From: Ferrimonas sediminicola
GTDB lineage: Bacteria > Pseudomonadota > Gammaproteobacteria > Enterobacterales > Shewanellaceae
Reading direction: 5' to 3'
Length of the DNA: 64,000 bases
NCBI RefSeq assembly: GCF_005116715.1
Contig: NZ_SWCI01000011.1
Span: forward strand, 1-64,000
The notes under the pieces were generated by a model that was not told the origin of the DNA, did not search any database, and worked only from the letters and a program-made list of their open reading frames with translations. Shown one piece after another: positions 36,667-45,850 of this stretch. Within the stretch, counting starts at the first letter, position 1. Every line of letters begins with the position of its first letter. A program made the position numbers and the translations under genes.

Positions 36667-37328
36667 ATGTAGCCTTTGCCCCTGACGGTCTTGATGCGGG
36701 GACGGCCGTCCTGGCGTTCGGGCAGCTTGCGCCTCAGGTTGGACAGGTGCATGTCCAGGCTGCGATCGAAGGGCATCAGCTTCTTACCGAGGACGCTGAC
36801 GCTGAGATCCTCCTTGGCCACCACCTCTCCGGTGTGATCCAGCAGGGCCTGAAGCAGGGAAAATTCGGTGGAGGTGAGCGGTAGCAGCTCCTCGCGGTAC
36901 CACACCTCCTGGCGGCCCGGGCTGACCACCAGGTCGTTGTCGGTGATCTGATCCGAGGGATCCCACTCCTGGGTGCGGCGCAGGATGGCGCGGATTCGGG
37001 CCACCAGCTCGCGGTCGTTGAACGGCTTGGGCAGGTAGTCGTCGGCGCCGATCTCCAGCCCGACAACCCGGTCGATGTCGTCGCCGCGGGCGGTCAGCAT
37101 CAGTACCGGCAGGCGGCTCTGCTTGCGCAGCTCCCTGAGGATTTCGAAACCGTTCATCTCCGGCAGCATCACGTCCAGCAGCAGCAGGTCGAAGCCGCCG
37201 CTCTGTGCCAGTGCCAGCCCCTCCCGACCGTTCTGGCAGCAGGCGAGGTGGTATCCCTCCATCTGCAACAGCTCGGTGAGCAGCTCGCACAGTTCCAGAT
37301 CGTCTTCAACGAGAAGAATCTTGCCCAT
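36654..37328 (-). CDS. cpxR: Envelope-stress response regulator CpxR
   Basis: OmpR-family response regulator of 224 residues. The receiver domain has the acidic pair D9/D10, phospho-acceptor D52 (LLLLDVMLP), T79 and K101 (YLPKPFN). The C-terminal winged helix ends [26 protein letters not shown] in pieces typical of OmpR members. It is the first gene of cpxRA and is divergent from cpxP. A perfect CpxR box lies in the shared spacer, so autoregulation is likely. Confidence 0.95.
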   Translation of the reverse strand: MGKILLVEDDLELCELLTELLQMEGYHLACCQNGREGLALAQSGGFDLLLLDVMLPEMNGFEILRELRKQSRLPVLMLTARGDDIDRVVGLEIGADDYLPKPFNDRELVARIRAILRRTQEWDPSDQITDNDLVVSPGRQEVWYREELLPLTSTEFSLLQALLDHTGEVVAKEDLSVSVLGKKLMPFDRSLDMHLSNLRRKLPERQDGRPRIKTVRGKGYIWLE

Positions 37329-37393
37329 TTTGGCCCTCCAAAAACCCTTGATGCCGTAAGCCTACCGTGGCCCGGGAGTCGGTCTGACTCTAC

Positions 37394-37408
37394 TTTACAC
37401 AGTTTTAC
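37394..37408. promoter_or_regulatory. CpxR binding box
   Basis: Read on the minus strand the site is GTAAAACTGTGTAAA, a perfect match to the CpxR consensus GTAAA-N5-GTAAA. It lies between divergent cpxR and cpxP, 66 bases from the cpxR start. It is also about 50 bases upstream of the start site implied by a TAGACT -10 at 37441 for cpxP. Confidence 0.88.
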
Positions 37409-37496
37409 TCGCGGCTGCAGTTGCCTGACGTGCGGAGGGATAGACTGGAATCGTACCGAAATGACCGACTCTCGAAACTACAGAAGGACTGACGAT

Positions 37497-37982
37497 ATGA
37501 AAGCAACCAAGAGATGGGCGCTGGCCGCCGCGGCGGGTCTGCTGCTCTCCATGACCGTCGTTTCCACCGCCTCCGCCAACCACCCCGGTCAGGGCCCCTG
37601 CCAAGAGCGGGGCGGCGGCTTTTATGGGGGGAACCAGGGTGGCAAGCAGCTGACACGGATGCTGCGCCACCTGGATCTGTCCGATGCCCAGAAGCAGCAG
37701 GTGAAGGCGATCCTGGCCCGGGCCGAGGCGGAGCGTCCCGGGCGCGATCCGGAGGCGAAGAGGGCGCAGATGGAGCGCCACCATCAGCTGATGAAGGCGG
37801 CGGAGTTCGATGAGCAGGCGGCCCGTGAGATGATCGCGGCGGGTCAGGCCAGGATGGCGGAGATGCGGCTCAAGCAGATGAGAGTTAAGCACGAGATCAT
37901 GCAGCTGCTGACCGCCGAACAGAAGCAGCAGCTGCAGGAGCGGCGCGCCAACAGGATGAAGCGACTGGACGACCGTTTCTGA
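37497..37982 (+). CDS. cpxP: Periplasmic CpxP/Spy family stress protein
   Basis: A 161-residue periplasmic chaperone/adaptor that in E. coli inhibits CpxA. The signal peptide (MKATKRWALAAAAGLLLSMTVVSTASA) ends near residue 27. The mature part is a charged helical hairpin with two LTxxQ-type motifs: LDLSDAQKQQ and LLTAEQKQQ. The ATG at 37497 follows AGAAGGA; longer frames are non-coding upstream. It is divergent from cpxR, with a CpxR box in the promoter, and is followed by fieF as in E. coli. Confidence 0.92.
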   Translation: MKATKRWALAAAAGLLLSMTVVSTASANHPGQGPCQERGGGFYGGNQGGKQLTRMLRHLDLSDAQKQQVKAILARAEAERPGRDPEAKRAQMERHHQLMKAAEFDEQAAREMIAAGQARMAEMRLKQMRVKHEIMQLLTAEQKQQLQERRANRMKRLDDRF

Positions 37983-38001
37983 TTCTCATTAAGAATCAAT
38001 T

Positions 38002-38028
38002 AAAAGGGTGGCAGATGCCGCCTTTTTT
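38002..38028 (+). terminator. Intrinsic terminator after cpxP
   Basis: A stem of AAAAGG and GGC paired with GCC and CCTTTT (one mismatch region), ending in six T. It separates cpxP from fieF. A second small hairpin, GATTCT/AGAATC, lies at 37981-37997. Confidence 0.8.
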
Positions 38029-38091
38029 CATTGGTGCTGCCGTCGCAGCTGGTACACTGGCTGCTGTTTCATAAATTCGGATTGGATAGAT

Positions 38092-39009
38092 ATGCCTCAA
38101 CCCGTCAGTGCCGACTACAAGTTCTGGGTGACCTGGGCCAGCCGTGCCTCGGTGGCCACCGCCACCGTACTTATCGTGGCCAAGCTTACTGCCTGGTTCT
38201 ACTCCGGCTCCGCCAGCATGCTGGCGTCACTCACCGATTCCCTGATGGATGCCGCCGCCTCGCTGATCAACCTGATGGCCCTGAGGCTGGCGATCCAGCC
38301 CGCCGACGACAACCACAAGTTTGGTCACGGCAAGGCGGAGCCCCTGGCTACCCTGGCACAGGCGGGCTTTATCCTGGGATCCAGTTTCCTGCTGGTGTTC
38401 CATGGCATCGACCGCATCCTCAAGCCGGCGGCACTGACCCACGGCAATGTCGGGATCGGGGTGTCATTGTTTGCCATCGCCCTGACCCTGGCGCTGCTGG
38501 CGGTGCAGCGCCATGCGGTCAAGGTGACCGGGTCTACTGCCATCGCCGCCGATGCCCTGCACTACCGCTCCGATCTGCTGCTGAACCTGGCGGTACTGGT
38601 GGCCCTGGTGCTCTCAGCCCAGGGGATGCTGTGGGCGGACGGGGTGTTCTCGGTGCTGATCGCCCTCTACATCGGCTACGGGGCGGTGACCCTGGGATAC
38701 GAAGCGGTGCAGCTGCTGCTGGATCGGGAGGCGGAGCCCGAGGTACAGGAGCAGATTGTCCAGCTGGCCCGGGAGGATCAGCGGGTGTTGGGCCTGCACG
38801 ACATGCGCACACGCCGCGCCGGCCATATGCTGTTTGTCCAGTTGCACATCGAACTGGACAGTGACCTGTCGCTGAGAGAGGCACACGACATCGCCGAGTC
38901 GGTGGAGGATCGCATTCGCACCTTTTACCCGGACAGCGATGTGATCGTCCACCAGGATCCCCAGGAGGTGGTGCCCGGATTTCAGCCCGAGGCGGGCAGC
39001 CCGGGCTAG
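38092..39009 (+). CDS. fieF: Cation-efflux protein FieF (CDF family)
   Basis: Inner-membrane CDF exporter of Fe(II)/Zn(II) driven by proton exchange. The 305-residue protein has six membrane helices. Site-A ligands are in helix 2 (SLTDSLMDAAASL, the DxxxD pair) and helix 5 (AADALHYRSDLLLN, the HxxxD pair). The cytoplasmic loop after helix 3 reads NHKFGHGKAEPLA. The C-terminal domain keeps metal-binding His residues (GLHDMRTRRAGHMLFVQLHIEL, IVHQDP). The ATG at 38092 is chosen by family alignment. It overlaps the convergent glnG stop by four bases. Confidence 0.94.
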   Translation: MPQPVSADYKFWVTWASRASVATATVLIVAKLTAWFYSGSASMLASLTDSLMDAAASLINLMALRLAIQPADDNHKFGHGKAEPLATLAQAGFILGSSFLLVFHGIDRILKPAALTHGNVGIGVSLFAIALTLALLAVQRHAVKVTGSTAIAADALHYRSDLLLNLAVLVALVLSAQGMLWADGVFSVLIALYIGYGAVTLGYEAVQLLLDREAEPEVQEQIVQLAREDQRVLGLHDMRTRRAGHMLFVQLHIELDSDLSLREAHDIAESVEDRIRTFYPDSDVIVHQDPQEVVPGFQPEAGSPG

Positions 39010-40400
39010 ACGCCCAGCTCCTTCAGCTTGCGGGTGAGGGTGTTGCGCCCCCACCCCAGCAGCTTGGCCGCTTCCTGCTTGTGGCCGCCGCTGTGCGCCA
39101 GGGCGGTCTCCAGCATGATCTTCTCAAACTGGGGCAGGGCGGTGGCCAGCAGCTCCCGCTGGCCCGAGGCCAACGCTTCGCTGGCCCATCTGGCCAGGCC
39201 GCTCTGCCAATCCTCGCCCCCCGGCAGCGGGGCCGCTTCTCCGCCGGGTTGCAGCTCGGGGGGCAGATCGGCGGGCAGGATCTCCTGGCCAGACGCCATC
39301 ACCGTCAGCCAGCGGCAGCTGTTTTCCAGCTGGCGGACGTTACCGGGCCAGGGCAGGGCCACCAGCCGCTCCAGGGTATCGCGGTGCAGCCGCTTGGGAT
39401 CCACTCCCAGCTCCGAGGCGGCTCGGGCCAGGAAGTGGCGGGTCAGCGCCGGAATGTCTTCACGGCGATCCTTGAGGGAGGGCAGGTGTACCCGGATGAC
39501 GTTGAGGCGGTGGAACAGGTCCTCACGAAACTCCCCGGCGGCCACCCGGCTCTCCAGATCCTGGTGGGTGGCGGCGATGATGCGCACATCCACGGTCACC
39601 GGCTGGTGGCCGCCGACGCGGTAGAACTGGCCGTCCGCCAGCACCCTCAGCAGCCGGGTCTGCACATCCAGCGGCATGTCGCCGATCTCGTCCAGAAACA
39701 GGGTGCCGCCATCGGCCTGTTCGAAGCGTCCCTGGCGGACGCCGGCGGCCCCGGTAAAGGCCCCCTTTTCATGGCCGAACAGCTCCGACTCGATGAGATC
39801 CTTGGGGATGGCGGCCATATTCAGGGCGATAAAGGGGCGGCTGGCCCTCGGACTGTGCTTGTGCAGGGCATGAGCCACCAGCTCCTTGCCGGTACCGGAC
39901 TGGCCGTTGATCAGCACGCTGATGGTGGAGCGCGACAGGCGGCCGATGGCCCGGAACACCTCCTGCATCGCCGGGGCTTCGCCGATTATCTCGGGTACCG
40001 GCAGCGCCTCCTCGTCGGCCGAGGGCTTGCGGCTGGCGGCTTGTTCCAGGGCTCGCTGCACCAGGGAGACTGCCTCGTCGATGTCAAAGGGTTTGGGCAG
40101 GTACTCGAAGGCGCCGGCCTGATAGGCGCCGACGGCGCTGTCCAGATCCGAGTGGGCGGTCATGATGATCACCGGCAGTTCCGGGAACTGCCTCTGCACC
40201 TTCTCCAGCAGGGTCAGCCCATCGGTACCCGGCATGCGAATGTCGCTGATGATGGCACTGGGCTGGGCGTCACCCAGGGCTTCCCACAGGGAATCGGCGC
40301 TGGAGAAACTGGCGCAGCTGATCCCTTCGGCTCGCATCGCCTGTTCCAGTACCCAGCGGATTGAGCTGTCGTCATCCAGAATCCAGAGTTGCTCGGTCAT
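39006..40400 (-). CDS. glnG: Nitrogen regulator NtrC (GlnG)
   Basis: Sigma54 enhancer-binding activator of nitrogen-assimilation genes. The 464-residue protein has a receiver domain with phospho-acceptor D53 (IISDIRMPG). The AAA+ domain has Walker A GQSGTGKE, the sigma54-contact GAFTGA loop and Walker [12 protein letters not shown]-terminal Fis-type helix-turn-helix ([20 protein letters not shown]) follows. It starts within the glnL stop (ATGA overlap). Its own target sites are visible upstream of glnL and glnA. Confidence 0.97.
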   Translation of the reverse strand: MTEQLWILDDDSSIRWVLEQAMRAEGISCASFSSADSLWEALGDAQPSAIISDIRMPGTDGLTLLEKVQRQFPELPVIIMTAHSDLDSAVGAYQAGAFEYLPKPFDIDEAVSLVQRALEQAASRKPSADEEALPVPEIIGEAPAMQEVFRAIGRLSRSTISVLINGQSGTGKELVAHALHKHSPRASRPFIALNMAAIPKDLIESELFGHEKGAFTGAAGVRQGRFEQADGGTLFLDEIGDMPLDVQTRLLRVLADGQFYRVGGHQPVTVDVRIIAATHQDLESRVAAGEFREDLFHRLNVIRVHLPSLKDRREDIPALTRHFLARAASELGVDPKRLHRDTLERLVALPWPGNVRQLENSCRWLTVMASGQEILPADLPPELQPGGEAAPLPGGEDWQSGLARWASEALASGQRELLATALPQFEKIMLETALAHSGGHKQEAAKLLGWGRNTLTRKLKELGV

Positions 40401-41452
40401 TTCTCCTCCTTGTTGGGAATCAGCGGCAGCACCAGGGTAAAGGCGGTGTGCCCCGGCCAGCTGTCCAGGTCGATGCGCCCCTGGTGCTGGGCAACGGCGT
40501 TCTGGGCGATGGAGAGGCCCAGGCCGGATCCCTCCTGGCGTCCGGTCACCATGGGGTAGAACAGGGTGTCTTTCAGTTTCTCATCGATGCCGGGCCCGTC
40601 GTCGATGACGCTTACCGCCACCGCCATGCGGTGGCGTTTGCCGGCGATGGTGATCTGGCTGCAGGCCCGGGTTTTCAGGGTGATGGTGCCCCGCCCCTCC
40701 AGCGCCTGGGCGGCGTTGCGGACGATGTTGAGTACCGCCTGCTGCAGCAGATCCCGGTCCATGTCGAAATCTGGGATGGAGGGATCGTAATCCCGGACAA
40801 ACGTGAGCTGTTCGGAAAACTCCAGGCCACAGAGGCGGGCGACCTGCTCGAGGATGCGGTGGATGTTGCCGGGTTCCCTCTGTCCCGGCTTCTGCGGACC
40901 TAGCAGCTTATCGACCAGGCTGCGTAAGCGGTCCGCCTGCTCGATGATGATCCCGGTAAATTCCTTGAGCCTTGCCTCCTCCAGCTGCCGCTCCAGCAGT
41001 TGGGCGGCGCCTCTCAGTCCCCCAAGGGGGTTTTTGATCTCATGGGCCAGGCCTCGCACCAGCAGCTGGGCCGCGTGGTGCTGAGCGTACTGGTGCAGCT
41101 CCTGGCTGATCCGCTGCTGCTGGTCGATCACCCGGATCTCCAGCAGTCCCCGGCCCGGTGACAGTGGGGTCAGGAACAGGTCCACCGTGTGGTGCTGCCC
41201 CTCCAGGGTGGCCAGGCTCATGGCGTAGAAGGCGGCGGCCTGGCTGTCCGCCAGGTTCTCCTTCAGCTGGGCCGGCTTGACTCCCAGGTGGGAGATGCAC
41301 TCGGTCAGGGTCAGCTCTCCCAGGCGGCGCTGGCTGAGGCCGAACAGCTGCTCACTGGCCTGGTTGGCGAACTCCACCCCCAGGGTGCGGTTCACCACCA
41401 GCAGGGCGGCGTTGAGATGGTTGAGCAGATTGATTTCCTGTATGTCGGCCAT
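40397..41452 (-). CDS. glnL: Nitrogen sensor kinase NtrB (GlnL)
   Basis: Cytoplasmic histidine kinase/phosphatase acting on NtrC under PII control. It has an N-terminal PAS domain (LLNHLNAALLVVNRTLGVEF and onwards), H-box RGLAHEIKNPLGGLRG with H137, N-box NIVRNAAQAL and G-box DDGPGID. I chose the ATG at 41452 (351 residues), because GAGGAG lies about 11 bases upstream. An ATG at 41476 has a purine run directly against it and is less likely. It overlaps glnG by four bases. A perfect NtrC palindrome lies 43 bases upstream. Confidence 0.95.
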   Translation of the reverse strand: MADIQEINLLNHLNAALLVVNRTLGVEFANQASEQLFGLSQRRLGELTLTECISHLGVKPAQLKENLADSQAAAFYAMSLATLEGQHHTVDLFLTPLSPGRGLLEIRVIDQQQRISQELHQYAQHHAAQLLVRGLAHEIKNPLGGLRGAAQLLERQLEEARLKEFTGIIIEQADRLRSLVDKLLGPQKPGQREPGNIHRILEQVARLCGLEFSEQLTFVRDYDPSIPDFDMDRDLLQQAVLNIVRNAAQALEGRGTITLKTRACSQITIAGKRHRMAVAVSVIDDGPGIDEKLKDTLFYPMVTGRQEGSGLGLSIAQNAVAQHQGRIDLDSWPGHTAFTLVLPLIPNKEEK

Positions 41453-41494
41453 GGTCGGTGAAGCTCCTCGGGGCATCCTCTACTAAGATACCAC

Positions 41495-41511
41495 TGCACC
41501 AACATGGTGCA
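41495..41511. promoter_or_regulatory. NtrC binding site upstream of glnL
   Basis: TGCACCAACATGGTGCA is a perfect 7-bp-arm palindrome of the NtrC consensus (TGCACCA-N3-TGGTGCA). It is centred about 50 bases before the glnL start. In E. coli an equivalent site represses the glnL promoter. Confidence 0.88.
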
Positions 41512-41624
41512 AACATGGGGTGGGCGGTTGCCTCAATCTGGTGAGCGACCGCCCGGCAGGGCCCATGATGGTGGTTTTTCCACTGATGGTCAGATCTGTT
41601 GCAAGAGCCCTGCCAAGTCGTCGG

Positions 41625-42164
41625 TCAGGGTGGGGTGTTCTCGGCCGGGGGCTGCTGATGGCGGGGGTTGCCGAACAGCCTGGACTGGCGGTGCAGGTGG
41701 ACGGTGATCGCCTGGCTCTCTGCCAGCAGTGCACCCTCGGCGTCCACCATCAACGCCTGCAGCCGATGGGAACCCCTGTCCACATTCTCCAGGGTGATCC
41801 GGCCGCCCTTCAGGGGGTGGAGCCGGTCGTCCACCAGCAGTTGCAGGCTGTGGTCCGGAGCGGGTTTGGGGTCTGTGGTTACCCTGACCGCCAGCCGACC
41901 CTGGTTGCTGCGTAGGGTGGCGTCCGGAGCCGGGTTGATGATCGCCAGGGTGTAGTGGGCCGCGGTCTCGACTGGGGGCGGGCTGACAGTGGGGAGAATC
42001 GGCGCGTGCAGGGTCACCCGATTGCCCGGGGTGAGGGTGACCGGCTCTGCCTGTCCGGGTGGGGGCAGATCGCCATAGTGAATCACGCCACGGTCGTCCA
42101 CCCACCGATAGATGGCGGCCTGACCCTGGGCACACAGCAGCAGCAACAGCAAGAGGGTTCTCAT
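41625..42164 (-). CDS. DUF4124 domain periplasmic protein
   Basis: A 179-residue exported protein with a signal peptide MRTLLLLLLLCAQGQA. The DUF4124 core AIYRWVDDRGVIHYGDLPPPG lies at residues 16-36. A beta-rich region follows (YTLAIINPAPDATLRSN, LQLLVDDRLHPLKGG) and a proline-rich tail. The ATG at 42164 follows GGAGGAGACAGGG; an upstream in-frame ATG is unlikely. DUF4124 proteins commonly sit between glnA and glnL in marine gammaproteobacteria, though no role in nitrogen control is established. It is probably cotranscribed with neither partner, since a terminator lies just upstream. Confidence 0.8.
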   Translation of the reverse strand: MRTLLLLLLLCAQGQAAIYRWVDDRGVIHYGDLPPPGQAEPVTLTPGNRVTLHAPILPTVSPPPVETAAHYTLAIINPAPDATLRSNQGRLAVRVTTDPKPAPDHSLQLLVDDRLHPLKGGRITLENVDRGSHRLQALMVDAEGALLAESQAITVHLHRQSRLFGNPRHQQPPAENTPP

Positions 42165-42214
42165 CCCTGTCTCCTCCTTGCGATCATCCATTCAGTGTAG
42201 CAGTGGCGCGGCCA

Positions 42215-42242
42215 CAAAAAAGCCCGCCGGAGGGCGGGCTTT
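42215..42242 (-). terminator. Intrinsic terminator of glnA
   Basis: AAGCCCGCC/GGCGGGCTT stem with a four-base loop. On the minus strand it ends in a run of T (six A on the plus strand), 15 bases after the glnA stop. Confidence 0.92.
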
Positions 42243-42256
42243 GTCAGAGATCAGGC

Positions 42257-43666
42257 TTAGCAGCTGTAGTACATCTCAAACTCAACGGGGTGAGTGGTCA
42301 TGTTCAGGCGCTCGACTTCGGCGCGCTTCAGCTCCAGGTAGGAGTCGATGTAATCATCGGAGAAGACGCCGCCGGTGGTCAGGAACTCGCGGTCTGCGTC
42401 CAGGCACTCCAGGGCCTGCTCCAGGGAGGCGGCCACGGTCGGGATCTCGGCCGCTTCCTCGGCGGGCAGGTCGTACAGATCTTTGTCCATCGCTTCGCCG
42501 GGGTGAATCTTGTTCTTGATTCCGTCCAGGCCAGCCATCAGCATGGCTGCGAACGCCAGGTAGGGGTTGGCGGTCGGATCGGGGAAGCGCACTTCGATGC
42601 GGCGACCCTTGGGGCTGGGGACCACGGGGATACGGATGGACGCGGAGCGGTTACGGGCGGAGTAGGCCAGCATCACCGGGGCCTCGAAGCCGGGCACCAG
42701 ACGCTTGTAAGAGTTGGTGGAGGCGTTGGCAAAGGCGTTGATGGCGCGGGCGTGCTTGATGATGCCGCCGATGTAGTACAGGGCGGTTTCGGACAGGCCG
42801 CCGTACTTGTCGCCGGCAAACAGGTTGACACCGTCCTTGGAGAGGGACTGGTGGCAGTGCATGCCGGAGCCGTTGTCGCCCACCACGGGCTTGGGCATAA
42901 AGGTGGCTGACTTGCCATAGGCGTGGGCCACGTTGTGTACCACGTACTTGTAGATCTGAATTTCGTCCGCCTTTTCAACAATGCTGTTGAACATGGTGGC
43001 GATCTCGTTTTGACCGGCAGTGGCCACCTCGTGGTGGTGCGCCTCGACGGTCAGGCCCATCTCCTCCATCACCAGACACATGGCGGAGCGCAGGTCCTGG
43101 GAGGAGTCAACGGGGGCCACCGGGAAGTAGCCGCCCTTGACGCCTGGACGGTGACCCATGTTGCCGCCTTCATACTCCTTGGCGGAGTTCCAGCTGGCCT
43201 CTTCGGCGTCGATGCGGTACATGGAGCCGGACATGTCGGTGTGGAACTTCACGTCGTCAAACAGGAAGAACTCCGGCTCGGGGCCGAAGAAGACCTGGTC
43301 GGCGAAGCCGGCTGAGCGCATGTAGGCTTCGGCGCGCTTGGCGATGGAGCGGGGGTCGCGATCGTAACCCTGCATGGTGGTGGGTTCGATGACGTCACAG
43401 CGGAGATTCAGGGTCGCCTCCTCGGTGAAGGGATCCAGAACAGCGGTGGCCGGGTCGGGCATCAGAACCATGTCGGACTCGTTGATCCCCTTCCAGCCAG
43501 CGATGGAGGAACCGTCGAACATCTTGCCCTCTTCGAAGAAGTCGGCACCAACCTGGTGGGTGGGCAGGGAGACGTGTTGCTCTTTACCCTTAGTATCGGT
43601 GAAGCGCAGATCGACAAACTTCACATCATTTTCTTTAATCAGTTCCAATACGTGTTCGACAGACAT
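42257..43666 (-). CDS. glnA: Glutamine synthetase, type I
   Basis: Condenses ammonia and glutamate to glutamine with ATP; a cytoplasmic dodecamer. The 469-residue protein carries [17 protein letters not shown], the [10 protein letters not shown] metal site and [15 protein letters not shown]. The adenylylation region is [15 protein letters not shown], whose Tyr is the regulatory target. Length equals that of E. coli GlnA. The ATG at 43666 follows TGGAGGT; an ATG 15 bases upstream precedes that site. A sigma54 promoter and an NtrC site lie upstream. Confidence 0.98.
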   Translation of the reverse strand: MSVEHVLELIKENDVKFVDLRFTDTKGKEQHVSLPTHQVGADFFEEGKMFDGSSIAGWKGINESDMVLMPDPATAVLDPFTEEATLNLRCDVIEPTTMQGYDRDPRSIAKRAEAYMRSAGFADQVFFGPEPEFFLFDDVKFHTDMSGSMYRIDAEEASWNSAKEYEGGNMGHRPGVKGGYFPVAPVDSSQDLRSAMCLVMEEMGLTVEAHHHEVATAGQNEIATMFNSIVEKADEIQIYKYVVHNVAHAYGKSATFMPKPVVGDNGSGMHCHQSLSKDGVNLFAGDKYGGLSETALYYIGGIIKHARAINAFANASTNSYKRLVPGFEAPVMLAYSARNRSASIRIPVVPSPKGRRIEVRFPDPTANPYLAFAAMLMAGLDGIKNKIHPGEAMDKDLYDLPAEEAAEIPTVAASLEQALECLDADREFLTTGGVFSDDYIDSYLELKRAEVERLNMTTHPVEFEMYYSC

Positions 43667-43717
43667 CCGATTTACCTCCAAATGGCGTTTGCGCCCCTAA
43701 GTTTCTGTCACCTCTTA

Positions 43718-43733
43718 TGCCAGAGCTGTGCCA
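43718..43733 (-). promoter_or_regulatory. Sigma54 promoter of glnA
   Basis: On the minus strand the sequence is TGGCACAGCTCTGGCA. It matches the sigma54 consensus TGGCAC-N5-TTGC with one change and has the exact GG-N10-GC spacing. The predicted start is about 40 bases before the glnA ATG. Confidence 0.88.
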
Positions 43734-43796
43734 AAAAATTAAGTGGCTGATTATAAAGAGATTGTTGAGGGGTGGCTGGGCCAGGGGACGAACAAA

Positions 43797-43813
43797 TGCA
43801 CCATTTTGGTGCG
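43797..43813. promoter_or_regulatory. NtrC enhancer site of glnA
   Basis: TGCACCATTTTGGTGCG matches the NtrC palindrome at 13 of 14 arm positions. It is centred roughly 100 bases upstream of the predicted sigma54 start. Degenerate half-sites (TTGGTGCA, TGCACT) follow at 43828-43842, suggesting a weaker second site. Confidence 0.85.
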
Positions 43814-43966
43814 GCCGGTGGTCGTTTTTGGTGCATTGCACTCGGGATAAGGCAGCGGCGTCCATGGCTTGGGTCCGTTGGTGAAAAAAAGCACTGTCCT
43901 GATGCGTGATGACAGAGTAGAATGGCCGCCTTTTTGATGCAACCTAATATGGAGCCAGGCAGAACA

Positions 43967-45787
43967 GTGCTGGATAAATTACGAAATATTGCGATCATTG
44001 CGCACGTCGACCACGGTAAGACCACCCTGGTGGACAAGCTGCTGCAGCAATCCGGAACCCTGGAGAGCCGCACCGAGCTGGATGAGCGGGTGATGGACTC
44101 CAACGATCTGGAAAAAGAGCGCGGTATCACCATTCTGGCTAAGAACACTGCCATCAAGTGGAACGACTATCGCATCAACATCGTGGACACCCCCGGACAC
44201 GCCGACTTTGGCGGCGAGGTGGAGCGGGTGATGTCCATGGTGGACAGCGTTCTGCTGCTGGTGGACGCCCAAGAGGGTCCCATGCCCCAGACCCGCTTCG
44301 TGACCCAGAAGGCGTTTGCCCAGGGACTGAAGCCCATCGTGGTGATCAACAAGATCGACAAGCCCGGTGCCCGCCCCGACTGGGTGATGGACCAGGTGTT
44401 CGACCTGTTTGACAACCTGGGTGCCACCGACGACCAGCTGGACTTCCAGGTGGTGTACGCCTCCGCCCTGAACGGTTGGGCCTCCAAGGACTCCGAAGAG
44501 GCCGGTACCGACATGACTCCCCTATTCGAAACCATCATCGAGCAGGTGGAAGCGCCCAAGGGCAACGTTGACGGTCCGTTCCAGATGCAGATCTCCCAGC
44601 TGGACTACAACTCCTACGTGGGCGTTATCGGCGTCGGCCGCGTCAGCCGCGGTAAGGTCAAGGTGGGCCAGCAGGTGACCATTCACTGCGCCAACGGCAC
44701 CATCCGCAACGGCAAGGTTGGCCAGGTGCTGGGTTACCTGGGCTTGGAGCGTCACGAAGTTGAAGAGGCTCAGGCGGGCGACATCATCGCCATCTCCGGC
44801 CTGGGTGAGCTGAAGATCTCCGACACCGTGTGCTGCCCCTCCGAGGTGGAGGCCCTGCCGGCCCTGTCCGTGGATGAGCCCACCGTGACCATGACCTTCC
44901 AGGTGAACACCTCCCCGTTCTCCGGCCAGGAAGGCAAGTACGTGACCTCGCGTAACATCCTCGAGCGTCTGCAGAAGGAGCTGGTGCACAACGTGGCCCT
45001 GCGCGTGGAGGAGACCGACGATCCGGACAAGTTCCGCGTCTCCGGCCGGGGTGAATTGCACCTGGGTGTGCTGATCGAGAACATGCGCCGTGAAGGTTAC
45101 GAGCTGGCGGTATCCCGTCCCGAGGTGATCCTGCGTACCGTTGACGGTGTGCTGGAGGAGCCCTACGAGACCGTCACCGTGGACGTGGAGGAGGAGCACC
45201 AGGGCAGCATCATGGAGAAGCTGGGTCTGCGCAAGGCTGAGCTGACCGACATGGCCCCTGACGGCAAGGGTCGCATCCGCATGGACTTCATCATGCCCTC
45301 CCGTGGCCTGATCGGCTTCCAGACCGAGTTTATGACTCTGACCTCTGGTACCGGCCTGATCTACCACACCTTCTTCAAGTACGGCCCCCACAAGGGCGGC
45401 GAGATCGGCCAGCGCATCAACGGCGTGCTGATCGCCAACGCCACCGGTAAGGCCCTGACCAACGCCCTGTTCAATCTGCAGGAGCGCGGTCGCCTGATGA
45501 TCGGCCACGGTGTCGAGGTGTACGAAGGGATGGTGGTGGGTATCCACAGCCGCGACAACGACCTGACCGTCAACGTGCTCAAGGGCAAGCAGCTGACCAA
45601 CGTCCGTGCGTCCGGCACTGACGACGCCCAGGTACTGACTCCGCCCATCAAGATGACCCTGGAGCAGGCTCTGGAGTTCATCGACAACGACGAGCTGGTC
45701 GAGGTGACCCCTGAGAGCATCCGCATCCGCAAGAAGCTGCTGACCGAGTCCGATCGCAAGCGCGCTTCCCGGGAAGCGAAGAAGTAA
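43967..45787 (+). CDS. typA: Ribosome-associated GTPase TypA/BipA
   Basis: Translational GTPase that aids ribosome assembly and stress adaptation. From the GTG at 43967 it has 606 residues beginning [20 protein letters not shown], aligning with the E. coli start. It shows P-loop AHVDHGKTT, switch [13 protein letters not shown] with the catalytic His, and [11 protein letters not shown]. Domain II follows, then the characteristic C-terminal domain ([26 protein letters not shown]). In-frame ATGs upstream (43922, 43949) would add residues with no family match. It is divergent from glnA as in enterobacteria. Confidence 0.96.
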   Translation: MLDKLRNIAIIAHVDHGKTTLVDKLLQQSGTLESRTELDERVMDSNDLEKERGITILAKNTAIKWNDYRINIVDTPGHADFGGEVERVMSMVDSVLLLVDAQEGPMPQTRFVTQKAFAQGLKPIVVINKIDKPGARPDWVMDQVFDLFDNLGATDDQLDFQVVYASALNGWASKDSEEAGTDMTPLFETIIEQVEAPKGNVDGPFQMQISQLDYNSYVGVIGVGRVSRGKVKVGQQVTIHCANGTIRNGKVGQVLGYLGLERHEVEEAQAGDIIAISGLGELKISDTVCCPSEVEALPALSVDEPTVTMTFQVNTSPFSGQEGKYVTSRNILERLQKELVHNVALRVEETDDPDKFRVSGRGELHLGVLIENMRREGYELAVSRPEVILRTVDGVLEEPYETVTVDVEEEHQGSIMEKLGLRKAELTDMAPDGKGRIRMDFIMPSRGLIGFQTEFMTLTSGTGLIYHTFFKYGPHKGGEIGQRINGVLIANATGKALTNALFNLQERGRLMIGHGVEVYEGMVVGIHSRDNDLTVNVLKGKQLTNVRASGTDDAQVLTPPIKMTLEQALEFIDNDELVEVTPESIRIRKKLLTESDRKRASREAKK

Positions 45788-45805
45788 TTCCTCTCAAGGA
45801 ATCAG

Positions 45806-45832
45806 AAAGGGCCGCCTCTGCGGCCCTTTTTT
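45806..45832 (+). terminator. Intrinsic terminator of typA
   Basis: AAAGGGCCGC/GCGGCCCTTT stem with a CTCT loop and six T. Confidence 0.93.
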
Positions 45833-45850
45833 GTCGGTGGCTGAAGCTGG

